A stretch of 64,000 bases of DNA, taken from assembly GCA_026005055.1 (NCBI GenBank), contig BPKI01000001.1, forward strand, positions 806,001 to 870,000. The letters run 5' to 3'. Positions 1 through 10,334 of this stretch are shown here, piece by piece. Each line of letters starts with the position of its first letter. Within the stretch, counting starts at the first letter, position 1. This stretch comes from Lysobacterales bacterium (GTDB lineage Bacteria; Pseudomonadota; Gammaproteobacteria; Xanthomonadales; BPKI01). The position numbers and the translations under genes were made by a program. The notes beneath the pieces are model-generated. The model was not told the origin of the DNA and ran no database searches. It worked only from the letters and a program-made list of their open reading frames with translations.

Positions 1-1
1 C

Positions 2-697
2 CCGCTGCTGATCCTCGGCCTCCTGCTCTGGCTCTTGGCCCAGCCTTTCCACGGGGCGCTCGCTTTCCTCGCGGCCATCGCCCTGCTCTTCTACGCCTGG
101 GGACCGCGAGACCTCGATCGCGAGCTCGAGGCCATCCTCGCCGCCGACGGCGAGCAGGCTCGCGAAGCGGCGCTACGGGCGCTGTTGCCCCATCCGGCCC
201 AGGGCGAGGTGACGGCGAAGCGCGAGGCGGTGCTCGCGGCGCTGGCCGCGGCGGGGCTTCGGCGCTGGTTCGCGGTGCTGTTCTGGTTTTTCGTCCTCGG
301 GCCGCTGGGAGCGCTCGGCTACCGGCTGACCCAGATCCTCGCCGAAGTGGAGCACCCCGACCGTGTACCCACCGGGGTGCGCGCCGCCGCTTCCCGCCTG
401 CTCGCCCTCCTCGATTGGCTGCCGGCGCGGCTGGTGGCTTTTTCCCTCGCCCTGGTCGGGGATTTCGATGCGGTGGTCGGGACCTTGCGCCGTCGCTTCG
501 CCGAGGCGGGTTTCCTTACCCTCGAGCGGGGCTTCCTCTGGGCGGCGATGGATGCCGCCGTGCCCCGCGAGTCCGAGGAGGAGGCGGGCGATCCCATCTC
601 GCGCGTGCTCGTCGATGGACAACGCCGCCACTGGCGGGTGCTGCTGCTCTGGTTCGCGGTGGTCGCGCTGCTCGCACTGGGCGGGGCGACCGGCTGA
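2..697 (+). CDS. ampE: AmpE-family inner-membrane protein (5' end missing)
   Basis: This is the last 231 residues of an AmpE/CobD-like membrane protein; the reading frame is open to the window edge, so the true start lies outside. AmpE in enterobacteria is linked to AmpD-AmpG cell-wall recycling and beta-lactamase induction. The sequence shows an N-terminal hydrophobic segment followed by YAWGPRDLD, a central hydrophobic stretch FWFFVLGPLGALGYRL typical of the family, and a last membrane helix before the stop. The family is usually about 280 residues, so roughly 50 are missing. It is convergent with the next gene, with 5 bp between their stop codons. The family call is good; the role in beta-lactamase control is only inferred from E. 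coli. Confidence 0.72.
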   Translation, partial: PLLILGLLLWLLAQPFHGALAFLAAIALLFYAWGPRDLDRELEAILAADGEQAREAALRALLPHPAQGEVTAKREAVLAALAAAGLRRWFAVLFWFFVLGPLGALGYRLTQILAEVEHPDRVPTGVRAAASRLLALLDWLPARLVAFSLALVGDFDAVVGTLRRRFAEAGFLTLERGFLWAAMDAAVPRESEEEAGDPISRVLVDGQRRHWRVLLLWFAVVALLALGGATG

Positions 698-702
698 GTG
701 GC

Positions 703-2586
703 TCAGGGACGCTCGCCTCGCAGTGCGCGCACCGCCGCTTCGAGGATGGGCGCACGGGCCTCGGTGCCCGGCACGGGCTCGCCCACGGCGAGGCCGATGC
801 GAGCGCGGAAGCGCCTCGGCAACCGCATTCGCCCGAGCATCCGGTCGCGTCGGCTCCACATGCTCTCCCACAGGCCGCTCAGGGCGATTGGCACCACCGG
901 CACGGGTCGACGTTCGAGGATCCGCTCGAGTCCTCGGCGGAAGGGCTGAATCTCACCGTCGGGGGTGAGCCGTCCCTCGGGGAAGATGCCGACCAGTTCC
1001 CCCGCCGCCAGCGCACGGTCCACGGCTTCGAAGGCCCGCTCGAGGCACTCGGGGTCTTCCTTGGCGGAGGCGATGGGGATGGCGCCCGCGGTGCGGAAGG
1101 CGAAGGAGAGCAGAGGGATGCGGAAGATGCGGTGGTCCATGACGAAGCGGATGGGCCGCCGGATCGTTCCCATGAGGATCAAGGCATCGACATAGCTCAC
1201 GTGGTTGCAGACGAGCAGCGCAGGCCCCTCCTTGGGGATGCGCTCGAGGCCCTCGGCTCGGATGCGGTAAAGCAGGCTCACGATCAGCCAGACCAGGAAT
1301 CGCAGCAAGAACTCGGGAACGAGCGCGAAGATGATCCCGGTCACCACCAGGTTGAGCAGAGCCATGACCAGGAACAGTTCCGGGACCGACAGGCCGACGG
1401 CGGTGAGCCCGGCGGCCAGGCCGGCGGCGGCGACGATGAAGGCGGCGTTGAGGATGTTGTTGGCGGCGATGACCCGTGCGCGTTCAGCGGCTTCGCTGCG
1501 TTGTTGGATCAGCGCATAGAGCGGAACGATGTAGAAACCGGCGAAGACCCCGATCAGCAGGAGGTCGAGGCTCAGCCACAGGCTGCCTTCGGCAGCGAGG
1601 AACGCGGAAAGCGACTGACCGAGCGCGCCGACTTCCTCGGGCCGCGCGCGGTACACGTCGAGGGCGAAGAGGGTCATGCCGGCGGCGCCGAAGGGCACCA
1701 GGCCGATCTCGATGCGCTGGCCGGAGAGCCGCTCGCAGGCGAGCGAGCCGATGGCGATGCCCACCGCGAAGAGGGCGAGCACGAACAGGGTGAGCGATTC
1801 CTCTCCGCCGAGCGCGTATTTCACCCAAGCCGGAGCTTGCGCGGTGAACACGGCGCCATACATCCAGAACCAGGAGATGCCAAGCACCGACAGCAGCACC
1901 GCCCGTTTGCCCCGGAGGATGCGCAGGCAGTCGCGAGTCGCGCGCCAGGGATCGAAGGTCAAGGAGAGACCCGGGTCGGTCGCTGGAAGGGGCGGAATCC
2001 AGCGGCTGGCGAGATAGCCGAGGAGCGCAAGGAGGAGAACGGCGATCCCGGTGACGAGCGGTCCTGCGCCCTCGATCGACATCAGTCCGCCGCCGGCGAT
2101 CAGGCCGAGGAGGATGGCGAGCGAAGTGGCGGTCTCCACCAGCCCGTTGCCGCCCGTGAGCTCGCGTTCGTCGAGCACCTGCGGCAGCAGCGAATATTTG
2201 ATCGGCCCGAACAGGGTCGATTGCAGCCCCATCAGGAACATCACGGCGAGGAGAAGGCTCGGCGAGCCGATGAGGAAGCCGAGCGCCGCGAGGCCCATGA
2301 TCGGGATCTCGGCGAGCTTGATCCACCGGATGAGCTGCGACTTCTCGTATTTGTCGGCGAGCTCCCCGGCAAGCGCCGAGAACAGGAAGAAGGGCAAGAT
2401 GAAAAGGGCGAGCGCCAGGTTGGCGTAAAAGAGTTCCTGCTCGCGCGGCAGGGCGAGCTGGTAAGCGAGGAGGAAGGCCACCCCGTTGCGAAAGACGTTG
2501 TCGTTGAGGGCGCCCGCGAGCTGGGTGAGGAAGTACGGAAGGAAGCGGCGTTCACGCAGCAGGGCGAACTGCGACTCGGCGGACAT
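703..2586 (-). CDS. MFS transporter fused to PlsC-type acyltransferase (lysophospholipid transport/acylation)
   Basis: A 627-residue two-domain protein. Residues about 10-400 form a 12-helix major facilitator domain like LplT, beginning RFLPYFLTQLAGALNDN. Residues about 440-600 form a 1-acyl-glycerophosphate acyltransferase domain with the catalytic HX4D motif (NHVSYVD, near residue 460) and FPEGR (near 533). In E. coli, LplT flips lysophospholipids inward and Aas reacylates them. Here the transporter and an acyltransferase are one chain, without the acyl-ACP synthetase part of Aas. I chose ATG at 2586 (MSAESQF), because the upstream in-frame extension has no conserved look. The gene is divergent from the TPR gene across 120 bp. 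The domain call is firm; the substrate is inferred. Confidence 0.85.
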   Translation of the reverse strand: MSAESQFALLRERRFLPYFLTQLAGALNDNVFRNGVAFLLAYQLALPREQELFYANLALALFILPFFLFSALAGELADKYEKSQLIRWIKLAEIPIMGLAALGFLIGSPSLLLAVMFLMGLQSTLFGPIKYSLLPQVLDERELTGGNGLVETATSLAILLGLIAGGGLMSIEGAGPLVTGIAVLLLALLGYLASRWIPPLPATDPGLSLTFDPWRATRDCLRILRGKRAVLLSVLGISWFWMYGAVFTAQAPAWVKYALGGEESLTLFVLALFAVGIAIGSLACERLSGQRIEIGLVPFGAAGMTLFALDVYRARPEEVGALGQSLSAFLAAEGSLWLSLDLLLIGVFAGFYIVPLYALIQQRSEAAERARVIAANNILNAAFIVAAAGLAAGLTAVGLSVPELFLVMALLNLVVTGIIFALVPEFLLRFLVWLIVSLLYRIRAEGLERIPKEGPALLVCNHVSYVDALILMGTIRRPIRFVMDHRIFRIPLLSFAFRTAGAIPIASAKEDPECLERAFEAVDRALAAGELVGIFPEGRLTPDGEIQPFRRGLERILERRPVPVVPIALSGLWESMWSRRDRMLGRMRLPRRFRARIGLAVGEPVPGTEARAPILEAAVRALRGERP

Positions 2587-2706
2587 GGCCCTCTCGATGC
2601 AGGGGCGTCGCGGACAGGTTAGCGCAAGCACGACGCCACGCTCGGCTTGCAGCGGCCGGCGTTCTTCCGGATCATGGCCGATTCCCGTGGAATCGGCGCC
2701 CGCTCC

Positions 2707-4311
2707 ATGCCCCATCCCTGGCTTGCCTCATTCCTCCTGGCCTTGGCCGTCGCTGCCCGCGCTGAGCCTTTGCTCAAGCCGCTTCCGAGGCCGGATCTCT
2801 CCACTTTGCCGCGCGAGCAGGCGGAGGAAATCGCCCGGCGCCGCGCCGAGTTCGACGAGCTTCGCGGCAAGCTGGTCGGCCCGCCGCTGGCCGCCGCCTA
2901 CGGGGCGATCGGCGCCTTTTACGCCCGCGCCGGGCTCTTCGATGCCGCCGAGGTGGCTTTTGCCAACGCCCTCGTGCTTCTGCCGAAGGACTTCGAACTG
3001 CGCTATCTCGCCGGATTGAGCGCCCTGCTCGGCGGGAGGCCGGCCGCCGCCGAACCGCATTTGCGCGAGTGCCTCGAGATAGATCCACGCTATCCGGCCA
3101 CTCGCATCCACCTGGCCGACGTTCTGCTGGCCCTGAAGCGACCGGCGGAGGCCAAGCGGCTGCTCGAGGAGGCCCTCGCACAACGCCAGAACCTCGCCGC
3201 CGCCCATCTCCGTCTCGGTCGGCTGGCACGGCAGGAGCGGCGCTTCGACGAGGCCGAGCGGCATTTCCGCGCTGCGCTCGAGCGCGAACCGGGGGCGACC
3301 GTGCTCTACCGCGAGCTCGCCGAGCTCGCCCGCGCCGCCGGGCAGGGCGAGGCGGCGGAGGCGCTTCAGAAGCTGGCGGGCGATGGACCCGTGCCGCTGG
3401 TCGATCCGCTGGCGAAGACGCTGTTCGGGCCGCCGCCGACCGCCGTCGAGCGGGCGATGCCGTTGATCATCGCCGGCGAACTCGATCCGGCCCGCGAACT
3501 GCTTCGCCAGCATCTCGGCCGCGAGAGCGGCGACGTGGCCGCCATGGCCCTGCTCGCGCGGGTCGAAGCGGGGCGCGGGGACTTCGAGGAGGCTCGCCGT
3601 TGGGCTGGCTTCGCCCTGCGGGATGCACCGGGGCGCGCCCTCGGCCATGTCGCCGCGGGCGTGGTCGAGGAACTGGCCGGCAACGAGGACAAGGCGATCG
3701 AGCACTATCAGGCGGCGGTGGAAGCGGAACCGGAGGATCTTGAGGCACGGCGGATGCTCGGAGACCTCCTGCTGCGCCGCGGCCGACCGGAGGAGGCGCT
3801 CGAGCACTATCGAGCGCTGACGGCGCAAGATGGCGAGCGGGCGCTCGGTCTGCCCCATCTCGTCGCCGCCGCTTTCCGAGCGGGCCGTTGCGACGAGGCG
3901 CTGGCGGCGGCGCGAGCGGCGCGCGCCCGCCATCCGACCGACGGCGTCCGGGCGGAAATCTGGGTGCGGGCGGCGGCCACCTGTCCGGCCGCGAGCGAGG
4001 AGGAGCGCAAGGAGGCGCTCGCGGTGGCGGAGGATCTTTACCGTCAGCACCCGGATGCGGAAAGCAGCGAAGCGCTGGCGCTGATCGTCGCCCGCCACGG
4101 GCGCTTCGCCGAAGCCCTCGATTACCAGCGGCAGAGCCTGTTCGAGCGGGCGAAGACGAACGATCGCGCTTCCATCGACCGAAGCCGGACGTGGCTTCAG
4201 CTCTTTCAGAGCGAGAAGCTGCCGGCCCTGCCCTGGCCCGAGGGCCATCCCTTGCTCGATCCGCCGCCCCTGCGCGCGGAAAAGGCGATGGCGCGGGAGA
4301 CTCGGCGGTGA
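2707..4311 (+). CDS. exported tetratricopeptide-repeat protein
   Basis: A 534-residue protein starting with a signal peptide (MPHPWLASFLLALAVAARA), so it is exported to the periplasm or outer membrane. The body is Ala/Leu/Glu-rich with repeated helix pairs of TPR type, such as A-X-H-L-R-L-G-R-L-A and Y-X-A-A-V-E-A-E-P-E-D. The repeats lie at about residues 60-250 and 260-430. TPR proteins are scaffolds, so no enzymatic role is implied. The stop codon overlaps the GTG start of the TonB-dependent receptor that follows (GTGA), so the two are probably made together. The ATG at 2707 was chosen because it gives the signal peptide directly; a longer form from 2647 would bury it. The partner substrate is unknown. 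Confidence 0.75.
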   Translation: MPHPWLASFLLALAVAARAEPLLKPLPRPDLSTLPREQAEEIARRRAEFDELRGKLVGPPLAAAYGAIGAFYARAGLFDAAEVAFANALVLLPKDFELRYLAGLSALLGGRPAAAEPHLRECLEIDPRYPATRIHLADVLLALKRPAEAKRLLEEALAQRQNLAAAHLRLGRLARQERRFDEAERHFRAALEREPGATVLYRELAELARAAGQGEAAEALQKLAGDGPVPLVDPLAKTLFGPPPTAVERAMPLIIAGELDPARELLRQHLGRESGDVAAMALLARVEAGRGDFEEARRWAGFALRDAPGRALGHVAAGVVEELAGNEDKAIEHYQAAVEAEPEDLEARRMLGDLLLRRGRPEEALEHYRALTAQDGERALGLPHLVAAAFRAGRCDEALAAARAARARHPTDGVRAEIWVRAAATCPAASEEERKEALAVAEDLYRQHPDAESSEALALIVARHGRFAEALDYQRQSLFERAKTNDRASIDRSRTWLQLFQSEKLPALPWPEGHPLLDPPPLRAEKAMARETRR

Positions 4312-6374
4312 TCGCGAGCGCTGCCTCGGCCGCTGTGCTGGCCGGGCTTCTCGCCGCGGCGGGTCCAGGGCCCTTGGCCGAGCGCCTCGACCGAATGGTG
4401 GTGACCGCCTCCCGCCGGGCTCAACCCCTGCGCGAGAGCTCCTCCCCGGTCTCGGTCGTGACCGAGGAGGAGGTGGAGGCCTCCTCGGCGCAGACGCTGG
4501 CCGAGCTCGGGCGCGGCGCGGTGGGCGCCTTCCTCCAGCAGACCACACCGGGGCAGGGCAACATCATCCTGCGCGGGCTCAAAGGTTCGGAGGTGCTGCA
4601 CCTGGTCGACGGGGTCAGGCTCAACAACGCCTTTTTCCGCAACGCTCCGAATCAGTACATCGCCTTGATCGACGCCCAGAACGTCGAGCGCCTGGAGATC
4701 CTGCGCGGGCCGGCGGGCGCGCTCTACGGCGGCGATGCGATGGGCGGGGTGATCCAGGTCTTCACGCCCGAGCCGGTCTTTTCGGGGACGGCCATGCGCT
4801 CGCGGGGCGGGCTTCGCGGGTTTTACCTGACAGCCGACGGCAGCCTGCTCCTGCGCGGGCGGCACGAGATCGGTCGCGAGGGTTTCGGGATGTCGCTCGG
4901 TCTCACCGATCAGACGGTCCGCGAGCGGCGAATCGGCGGTGGCATCGAGCTTCCGTTCACCGCCTTCCGCGCCGAGGCCGTCGACTTCCGTCTGCGCCTG
5001 GGCGAGCCGCAGCTCGGGGAATGGCTCCTCGCCTACGACCGGCTCATCCAGCCTTCGACCCCGAGGCACGATGCGATGGTGCCCGGCTTCGGCCAGAGCC
5101 AGCCGGAAAACGCCGAGTTCTTCTTCGAGCCCAACAGCCGCGAACTCGCCCGCCTGCGCTTCCGCCGGGAATTCGGGTTGCCGTGGTTGGCGCGGTTCAC
5201 CGTGCAGCTCGCCCGGCAGCAGATCGTCGATGATCGGCGCAGCCGGGCTTTCGGTTCAGCGATCGAGGAGCGCGAGCACAACGAGAGCCGGCTCGATTCG
5301 CTCAGCCTCACCGTCGAATCCGAGCGGGTCGGAGGACTCGCTCTGGTCTATGGCGCCGAGCTCCTTCGCGATCGCATCGCTTCCGAGCGCTTCCGCCGCG
5401 ACCTGCTCCGCGGCACGGGGCCTGCCCGCGCGAGCTCGCGCTTTCCCGACGGCTCGCGCATGGCCAGCGAATCCTTCTTCGCCGGTGCCGACTGGTCGCT
5501 GGATGAGGCCACCCGCTTGCAAGGCGGGCTTCGCTTAAGCCGCCATCGGGTCGAGCTGCCTCCCGCCGATCGCGGTGTCGGGGTGCGGCTACGCTTCACC
5601 GAGGCCACGGGTGACCTCGGGCTGCTGAAGCAACTAAGCGAGGGTTTTGAGCTCGTGGCGCGCATCGCCCAGGGTTTTCGCCCGCCCAACGTCTTCGACC
5701 TGGGCACTTTGGGGCCGCGTCCGGGCAATCGTTTCAACTTGCCCAACCCGGAACTCGGTCCCGAGCGCATCCTCTCGGCCGATCTCGGGCTGCGCTTCGG
5801 CGATGATGCGCTGAGCGGGGAGCTGTTCCTCTATCGCGCCCGCTACGAGGACAAGATCGTCTCGGTGCTCACCGGCGGGCGTGATGCGCAGGGACGGCTC
5901 CTCGTTCGCAATGAGAATCTCCTGCGCCAGGATCTGAGGGGGATCGAAGCCGGGTTTCGCTATCGCCTGGGCGAGCGCCTCGCGTTGAAGGGAAGCCTGC
6001 TCCATACCCGCGGCGATGAACGCACGCCCGAGCGCCTCGATCCCGCCGACCGCATCCCCCCGCTTTCCGGACAGCTCGCCGTGACTGCGCGGTTCGGCGC
6101 TGGCGAGCTTGAGCTCTTCAGCCGTTTCGCGCGCCGCCAGGATCGGCTCTCTCCGCGAGATCGCACCGACCCGCGCATCGACCCGCGCGGCACGGCGGGC
6201 TTTGCAGTTTTCGATCTGCAATGGTCGCAGCCGCTCTCGGATCGAGCGAGCTTGCGGCTGTGTTTGGACAATGTCTTCGACAAACGCTACCGGGAGCACG
6301 GCTCGGGGCTCGATGCCGCAGGGCGTTCCTTGGGGCTCGTGCTCGACATCGGCTACGGCGAGCCGCGGCTCTAG
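4308..6374 (+). CDS. TonB-dependent outer-membrane receptor
   Basis: A 688-residue receptor starting at GTG 4308, overlapping the TPR stop by 4 bp. A hydrophobic N-terminal export segment ([17 protein letters not shown]) is followed by a TonB-box-like MVVTASRR. Next comes a plug domain at about residues 45-160 with [31 protein letters not shown] and VIQVF signatures. The remainder is a beta-barrel ending in a typical C-terminal strand ([12 protein letters not shown]). The plug resembles the BtuB/haem/siderophore receptor group, but nothing fixes the ligand. Coupling to an exported TPR protein suggests a dedicated uptake pair. The longer frame upstream of 4308 overlaps the TPR gene in another frame and is not used. 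Confidence 0.85.
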   Translation: MIASAASAAVLAGLLAAAGPGPLAERLDRMVVTASRRAQPLRESSSPVSVVTEEEVEASSAQTLAELGRGAVGAFLQQTTPGQGNIILRGLKGSEVLHLVDGVRLNNAFFRNAPNQYIALIDAQNVERLEILRGPAGALYGGDAMGGVIQVFTPEPVFSGTAMRSRGGLRGFYLTADGSLLLRGRHEIGREGFGMSLGLTDQTVRERRIGGGIELPFTAFRAEAVDFRLRLGEPQLGEWLLAYDRLIQPSTPRHDAMVPGFGQSQPENAEFFFEPNSRELARLRFRREFGLPWLARFTVQLARQQIVDDRRSRAFGSAIEEREHNESRLDSLSLTVESERVGGLALVYGAELLRDRIASERFRRDLLRGTGPARASSRFPDGSRMASESFFAGADWSLDEATRLQGGLRLSRHRVELPPADRGVGVRLRFTEATGDLGLLKQLSEGFELVARIAQGFRPPNVFDLGTLGPRPGNRFNLPNPELGPERILSADLGLRFGDDALSGELFLYRARYEDKIVSVLTGGRDAQGRLLVRNENLLRQDLRGIEAGFRYRLGERLALKGSLLHTRGDERTPERLDPADRIPPLSGQLAVTARFGAGELELFSRFARRQDRLSPRDRTDPRIDPRGTAGFAVFDLQWSQPLSDRASLRLCLDNVFDKRYREHGSGLDAAGRSLGLVLDIGYGEPRL

Positions 6375-6486
6375 GCCCGAGCCACCGTGGACAAAAGCGG
6401 CCCCGTCGGGCAAACTCGGCGACCCTGAGTCATGCGCGCATACGGCGCATTGGCTGCATGATCGCGGCAGATTCCGGAACGTTCCC

Positions 6487-6954
6487 GTGGCCCGCATCCT
6501 CGTCCTCAACGGTCCCAATCTCGCCCGACTCGGCGAACGCGAGCCCGAGCTCTACGGGTTGCGCGATCTCGCCTCGATCGAGGCGGAGCTTCGGATGCTG
6601 GCCGCGTCCCGAGGTCACGAACTCTTCGCCTTTCAGAGCGAGGAAGAGGCCGCGCTGGTCGGAGAAGTGTGGAAGGCCAAGCGCGCCGGCACGGGCCTCA
6701 TCCTGCTCAATCCGGCCGCCTTCACCCACACCAGCATCGCCCTGCGCGATGCCTTGGCCGGGTCGAGGCTTCCTTTCATCGAGGTGCATCTCAGCAATCC
6801 CCATCGTCGCGAGCCTTTCCGCCGCCGCTCCCTGTTCAGCGACCTCGCCCTCGGGGTGGTGGCGGGTTTCGGGCCCGCCAGCTATCGCTTGGCGCTCGAG
6901 GCCGGCTGTGCCTGGCTCGAGGACGAACGGACCCCATCCCGGCTGCATCGCTGA
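6487..6954 (+). CDS. aroQ: 3-dehydroquinate dehydratase, type II
   Basis: A 155-residue enzyme converting 3-dehydroquinate to 3-dehydroshikimate in the shikimate pathway, in the cytoplasm. Visible family motifs are [12 protein letters not shown], the catalytic-Tyr segment [23 protein letters not shown] and [11 protein letters not shown] with the catalytic His. The length is right for the dodecameric type II family. GTG at 6487 begins [11 protein letters not shown], the normal N terminus; the longer open frame from 6109 runs through the receptor gene and is ignored. It stands 22 bp before accB, the usual aroQ-accB-accC order in gammaproteobacteria. Confidence 0.95.
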   Translation: MARILVLNGPNLARLGEREPELYGLRDLASIEAELRMLAASRGHELFAFQSEEEAALVGEVWKAKRAGTGLILLNPAAFTHTSIALRDALAGSRLPFIEVHLSNPHRREPFRRRSLFSDLALGVVAGFGPASYRLALEAGCAWLEDERTPSRLHR

Positions 6955-6976
6955 TCCGGCCGGCGGAGGACACATC

Positions 6977-7432
6977 GTGGACCTGCGCAAGATCAAGAAA
7001 CTCATCGAGCTGCTCGAGGAATCCAACCTCGCCGAGATCGAGATTCGGGTCGGCGAGGAATCGGTCAGGTTGTCGCGCTTTCCCCAGGGAGCGGCCGTGT
7101 CGCTCCCGCAGGTGGTCCTCCCGCAGCCCGCGTCCAGCCCATCTCCGGCGACGGTCGCCGCCGCGCCTCAGGCAGAGGAGCTCAAGTCTTTGCCGGAGGG
7201 TCGCATCCAGCGTTCGCCGATGGTCGGAACCTTCTACGCGGCCTCCGCCCCCGGGGCGGCGCCGTTCGTTCAGGTCGGGCAGACCGTCAAGAAGGGGGAT
7301 ACCCTCGGCATCATCGAAGCGATGAAGATGTTCAATCCGATCGCGGCGGAGTTCGACGGCACGATAGTGGCGATCCTGGTGGAGAACGGCCAGCCCGTCG
7401 AGTACGACCAGCCGCTGTTCGTGATCCGTTGA
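6977..7432 (+). CDS. accB: biotin carboxyl carrier protein of acetyl-CoA carboxylase
   Basis: A 151-residue carrier subunit of acetyl-CoA carboxylase, the first committed step of fatty-acid synthesis. The N terminus ([16 protein letters not shown]) is the family start helix, followed by a Pro/Ala-rich linker at about residues 45-75. A biotinyl domain contains EAMKM, with the biotin-accepting Lys at residue 117. GTG 6977 has GGAGGA about 6 bases upstream (in cggcggagga). Three bases separate it from accC, so the pair is co-translated as in E. coli. Confidence 0.96.
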   Translation: MDLRKIKKLIELLEESNLAEIEIRVGEESVRLSRFPQGAAVSLPQVVLPQPASSPSPATVAAAPQAEELKSLPEGRIQRSPMVGTFYAASAPGAAPFVQVGQTVKKGDTLGIIEAMKMFNPIAAEFDGTIVAILVENGQPVEYDQPLFVIR

Positions 7433-7435
7433 TCC

Positions 7436-8797
7436 ATGCTGGACAAGGTCGTCATCGCCAATCGCGGCGAGATCGCGCTGCGCATCTTGAGGGCCTGCCA
7501 CAGCCTCGGGATCAAGACGGTCGCGGTGCATTCCACCGTGGACCGCAACCTCAAGCACGTGGGCATGGCCGACGAGTCGGTGTGCATCGGGCCGGCCCCG
7601 CCCTTGGAAAGCTACCTCAACATCCCGGCGATCATCGCCGCGGCCGAGGTCACCGATGCCCAGGCGATCCATCCCGGCTACGGCTTCCTCAGCGAGAACG
7701 CGGATTTCGCCGAACGGGTGGAGCGTTCCGGCTTCATCTTCATCGGTCCGCGTCCGGAGACGATCCGGCTGATGGGCGACAAGGTGAGCGCGATCGCGGC
7801 GATGCGGGCCGCCGGCGTGCCCTGCGTGCCCGGCTCCGGCAAGGCGCTCGGGCAGGATGCGGCGGAGAACGCCGAGATCGCCCGGCGGCTCGGCTATCCG
7901 ATCCTGATCAAGGCCGCCGGCGGTGGTGGCGGACGCGGCATGCGGGTCGTGCACACCGAGGCGGCCTTGCACAACGCCATTCACCTCACCCGCCAGGAGG
8001 CGCGCGCTGCCTTCGGCAACGATCAGGTGTACATGGAAAAGTACCTCGAGCGCCCGCGCCACATCGAGATCCAGGTTCTCGCCGACGGTCAGGGCAACGC
8101 GGTGCATCTGGGGGAGCGCGATTGCTCCATGCAGCGGCGGCACCAGAAGGTGCTCGAGGAGTGCCCCGCCCCGTTCATCACCCCGGAACAGCGAGAGGCG
8201 ATCGGACGCGTCTGCGTCAAGGCCTGCCTCGACATTGGCTATCGCGGCGCCGGCACTTTCGAGTTCCTCTACCAGGACGGGGCGTTCTATTTCATCGAGA
8301 TGAACACCCGCATCCAGGTCGAGCACCCCGTGACCGAGATGGTCACGGGCATCGACATCGTCTATCACCAGCTGCGCATCGCCGCCGGCAAGCCGCTCAA
8401 GCTCCGCCAGGAGGACATCGAGTGGCGGGGGCACGCGATCGAGTGCCGGATCAATGCCGAGGACCCGGATAGCTTCATCCCGAGCCCGGGCATCGTGCGC
8501 CGTTTCCACGGGCCAGGCGGACCCGGCATTCGCTTGGACTCACATCTCTACGATGGCTACCGGATCCCGCCGCACTACGATTCGCTGATCGGCAAGCTCA
8601 TCGCCCATGGCCCCGATCGGGAATCCGCGATCGCCCGCATGCGCGTCGCGCTCAATGAGCTGGTCATCGAAGGGGTGAAGACCAACGTGCCGCTCCACCA
8701 GCGCATCCTCGCCGATCCGGGCTTTCGCGAGGGCGGCACGAGCATCCACTATCTGGAGCAGCGTCTGGCGGAACGGCGCGCGGAGCGGGGTGCTTGA
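7436..8797 (+). CDS. accC: biotin carboxylase subunit of acetyl-CoA carboxylase
   Basis: A 453-residue ATP-grasp enzyme that carboxylates the biotin on AccB. The sequence starts [20 protein letters not shown], then shows [10 protein letters not shown], the Gly-rich ATP loop [42 protein letters not shown] and the C-terminal biotin-carboxylase domain. The length matches the E. coli protein (449). The stop lies 2 bp before the GTG chosen for prmA. Confidence 0.97.
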   Translation: MLDKVVIANRGEIALRILRACHSLGIKTVAVHSTVDRNLKHVGMADESVCIGPAPPLESYLNIPAIIAAAEVTDAQAIHPGYGFLSENADFAERVERSGFIFIGPRPETIRLMGDKVSAIAAMRAAGVPCVPGSGKALGQDAAENAEIARRLGYPILIKAAGGGGGRGMRVVHTEAALHNAIHLTRQEARAAFGNDQVYMEKYLERPRHIEIQVLADGQGNAVHLGERDCSMQRRHQKVLEECPAPFITPEQREAIGRVCVKACLDIGYRGAGTFEFLYQDGAFYFIEMNTRIQVEHPVTEMVTGIDIVYHQLRIAAGKPLKLRQEDIEWRGHAIECRINAEDPDSFIPSPGIVRRFHGPGGPGIRLDSHLYDGYRIPPHYDSLIGKLIAHGPDRESAIARMRVALNELVIEGVKTNVPLHQRILADPGFREGGTSIHYLEQRLAERRAERGA

Positions 8798-8799
8798 GG

Positions 8800-9693
8800 G
8801 TGGCCGAGGATTGGCTGCAGATATCGCTGGTGGTGGAGGGTGCCGACACGATGGCCATGGTCGAGGCGGTGTTCGAGCGCTTCGGCGCGCAGGCGATCTG
8901 CCTCGATGAGCCCGGCGAGGACCTGTTCGAGCCTCTTCCGGGCGCGATGCCGCTGGCCGCGAGCATGCGCGTGAGCGCTTTGTTCCCGGCCGGCCTCGAC
9001 TTCGATTCGCTCGCCCGGGCGATCGCGAAGGAGATACCGGGCGTTGGACCGCCCTCGGTGGAGACGGTCGGAGAGGGCTGGAGAGCGGCCCTCGCCGAGC
9101 GTCCGGTGCCGCTGCGCTTCGGGCGTCTCGAGATCCTCCCCGCTCTGGAGGCGACCGCGGTGCCTCGGGCGGGGGAGACGGCGCGCGTCGTGCTCACCCC
9201 CGGCCTCGGCTTCGGCAGTGGCCGGCATCCGAGCACCGCGCTTTGCCTCGAGGCGCTCGCCCGGCATCGGCTCGAAGGGAAGCGGGTGCTCGACTACGGC
9301 TGCGGTTCGGGGATTCTCGCCATCGCCGCCCTCAAGCTCGGTGCCGCGCGCGCGGTCGCCGTGGATCACGATCCCCAGGCGCTCCTCGCCGCCGCCGACA
9401 ATGCCCGCCGTAACCGGGTGAAGAGCCGCATCTCGGTCCTCTCGCCCGAGCGTCTTCGGGCGCGACCCCTCTTCGATCTGGTCATCGCCAACATCCTCGC
9501 GGGGACCCTGATCGATCTCGCGCCGCGACTCTCGGCCTCCCTGGCTCCTTCCGGGCGCTTGATCCTCTCGGGCATTCTGGCGGGACAAGAAGAGGAGGTC
9601 GCGCGCGCCTACGCGCCGGCTCTGAGCCTGCGAGCGCGGCATGAGCGGGACGGCTGGGTCAGCCTCGAGCTCGGCGCGGGAATGGGCCGATGA
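8800..9693 (+). CDS. prmA: ribosomal protein L11 methyltransferase
   Basis: A 297-residue SAM-dependent methyltransferase that trimethylates ribosomal protein L11. The N-terminal domain (EDWLQISLVVEGAD) is the L11-recognition part. The catalytic half carries TPGLGFGSGRHPSTALCL, the SAM loop VLDYGCGSGILAIAA and the substrate motif VIANILAG (NxxA/NPPY-like position). GTG 8800 has GGGG 9 bases upstream. A TTG at 8794 in the same frame would overlap the accC stop and cannot be excluded. accC-prmA linkage is common in gammaproteobacteria. Confidence 0.94.
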   Translation: MAEDWLQISLVVEGADTMAMVEAVFERFGAQAICLDEPGEDLFEPLPGAMPLAASMRVSALFPAGLDFDSLARAIAKEIPGVGPPSVETVGEGWRAALAERPVPLRFGRLEILPALEATAVPRAGETARVVLTPGLGFGSGRHPSTALCLEALARHRLEGKRVLDYGCGSGILAIAALKLGAARAVAVDHDPQALLAAADNARRNRVKSRISVLSPERLRARPLFDLVIANILAGTLIDLAPRLSASLAPSGRLILSGILAGQEEEVARAYAPALSLRARHERDGWVSLELGAGMGR

Positions 9694-10241
9694 GTTCCGA
9701 GCTTCCCCACCAGCCCGATCTCTTCGAGGCCGTGCACCGCCCCTCCTTCCTGGCAGGGAGCGGGCGCCGCCGCGCCTCGGAGCGCACGACGGCGATTCTC
9801 ATTCCGGTCGCGCTGCTCGCGCTCCTCGCGCAACTGTTTCTCGCCTGGCACCGCGGGGTTCTCCTCGATCCGCGGATGGATGCCTTCATGCTCGCGGTCT
9901 GCGCCCGGATCGGTTGCGTGCCGCCTCCGCGACCCGCGCCGGAGGCGTTCAATCTCCTCGCCCGCGACGTGCGGCGCCATCCCGACGTGGACGACGCCTT
10001 GCTCATCACCCTGACCCTGGCCAACCGCGCCGACTACGCCGCCATGCCGCCGGTGATCGAGGTGAAACTGACCGATCTGTCCGATCGCCCGATCGCCCTG
10101 CGCCGTTTCCGTCCGGAGGAATACCTCTCCGATCGGGAGCTCTTACGTCACGGGGTGGCACCAGGATCGCTGCTGCCGGTGGCCATCGAAGTCGAGGATC
10201 CGGGACGCGGCGCGCTGGCGTTCCAGTTCGCCTTCCACTGA
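9690..10241 (+). CDS. DUF3426 membrane-anchored protein
   Basis: A 183-residue protein with one membrane helix at about residues 34-53 (TAILIPVALLALLAQLFLAW). A periplasmic DUF3426-type beta domain follows: VDDALLITLTLANRADY, PPVIEVKLTDL, RRFRPEEYL. Relatives often carry an N-terminal zinc-ribbon (MJ0042 type); none is visible here, so this is a short form. The ATG overlaps the prmA stop (ATGA). The function is not established; the position between prmA and fis is recurrent in Xanthomonas-like genomes. Confidence 0.75.
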   Translation: MSSELPHQPDLFEAVHRPSFLAGSGRRRASERTTAILIPVALLALLAQLFLAWHRGVLLDPRMDAFMLAVCARIGCVPPPRPAPEAFNLLARDVRRHPDVDDALLITLTLANRADYAAMPPVIEVKLTDLSDRPIALRRFRPEEYLSDRELLRHGVAPGSLLPVAIEVEDPGRGALAFQFAFH

Positions 10242-10334
10242 TCGCCGAGAGTTGGTCCCTCCCGCCCGCTTCGCGCTAAACTCGTAGTCCTTTTCCCTGC
10301 ACGATGCGCGCGGAACTGCGCCGCCCGCCTCTCC

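Noticed and set aside
415-2622. Long plus-strand open frame of 735 codons opposite the MFS-acyltransferase gene
   Set aside because: It is antisense to a gene with clear motifs, and its product is an Asp/Glu/Arg/Gln-rich artefact of the high-GC codon pattern.
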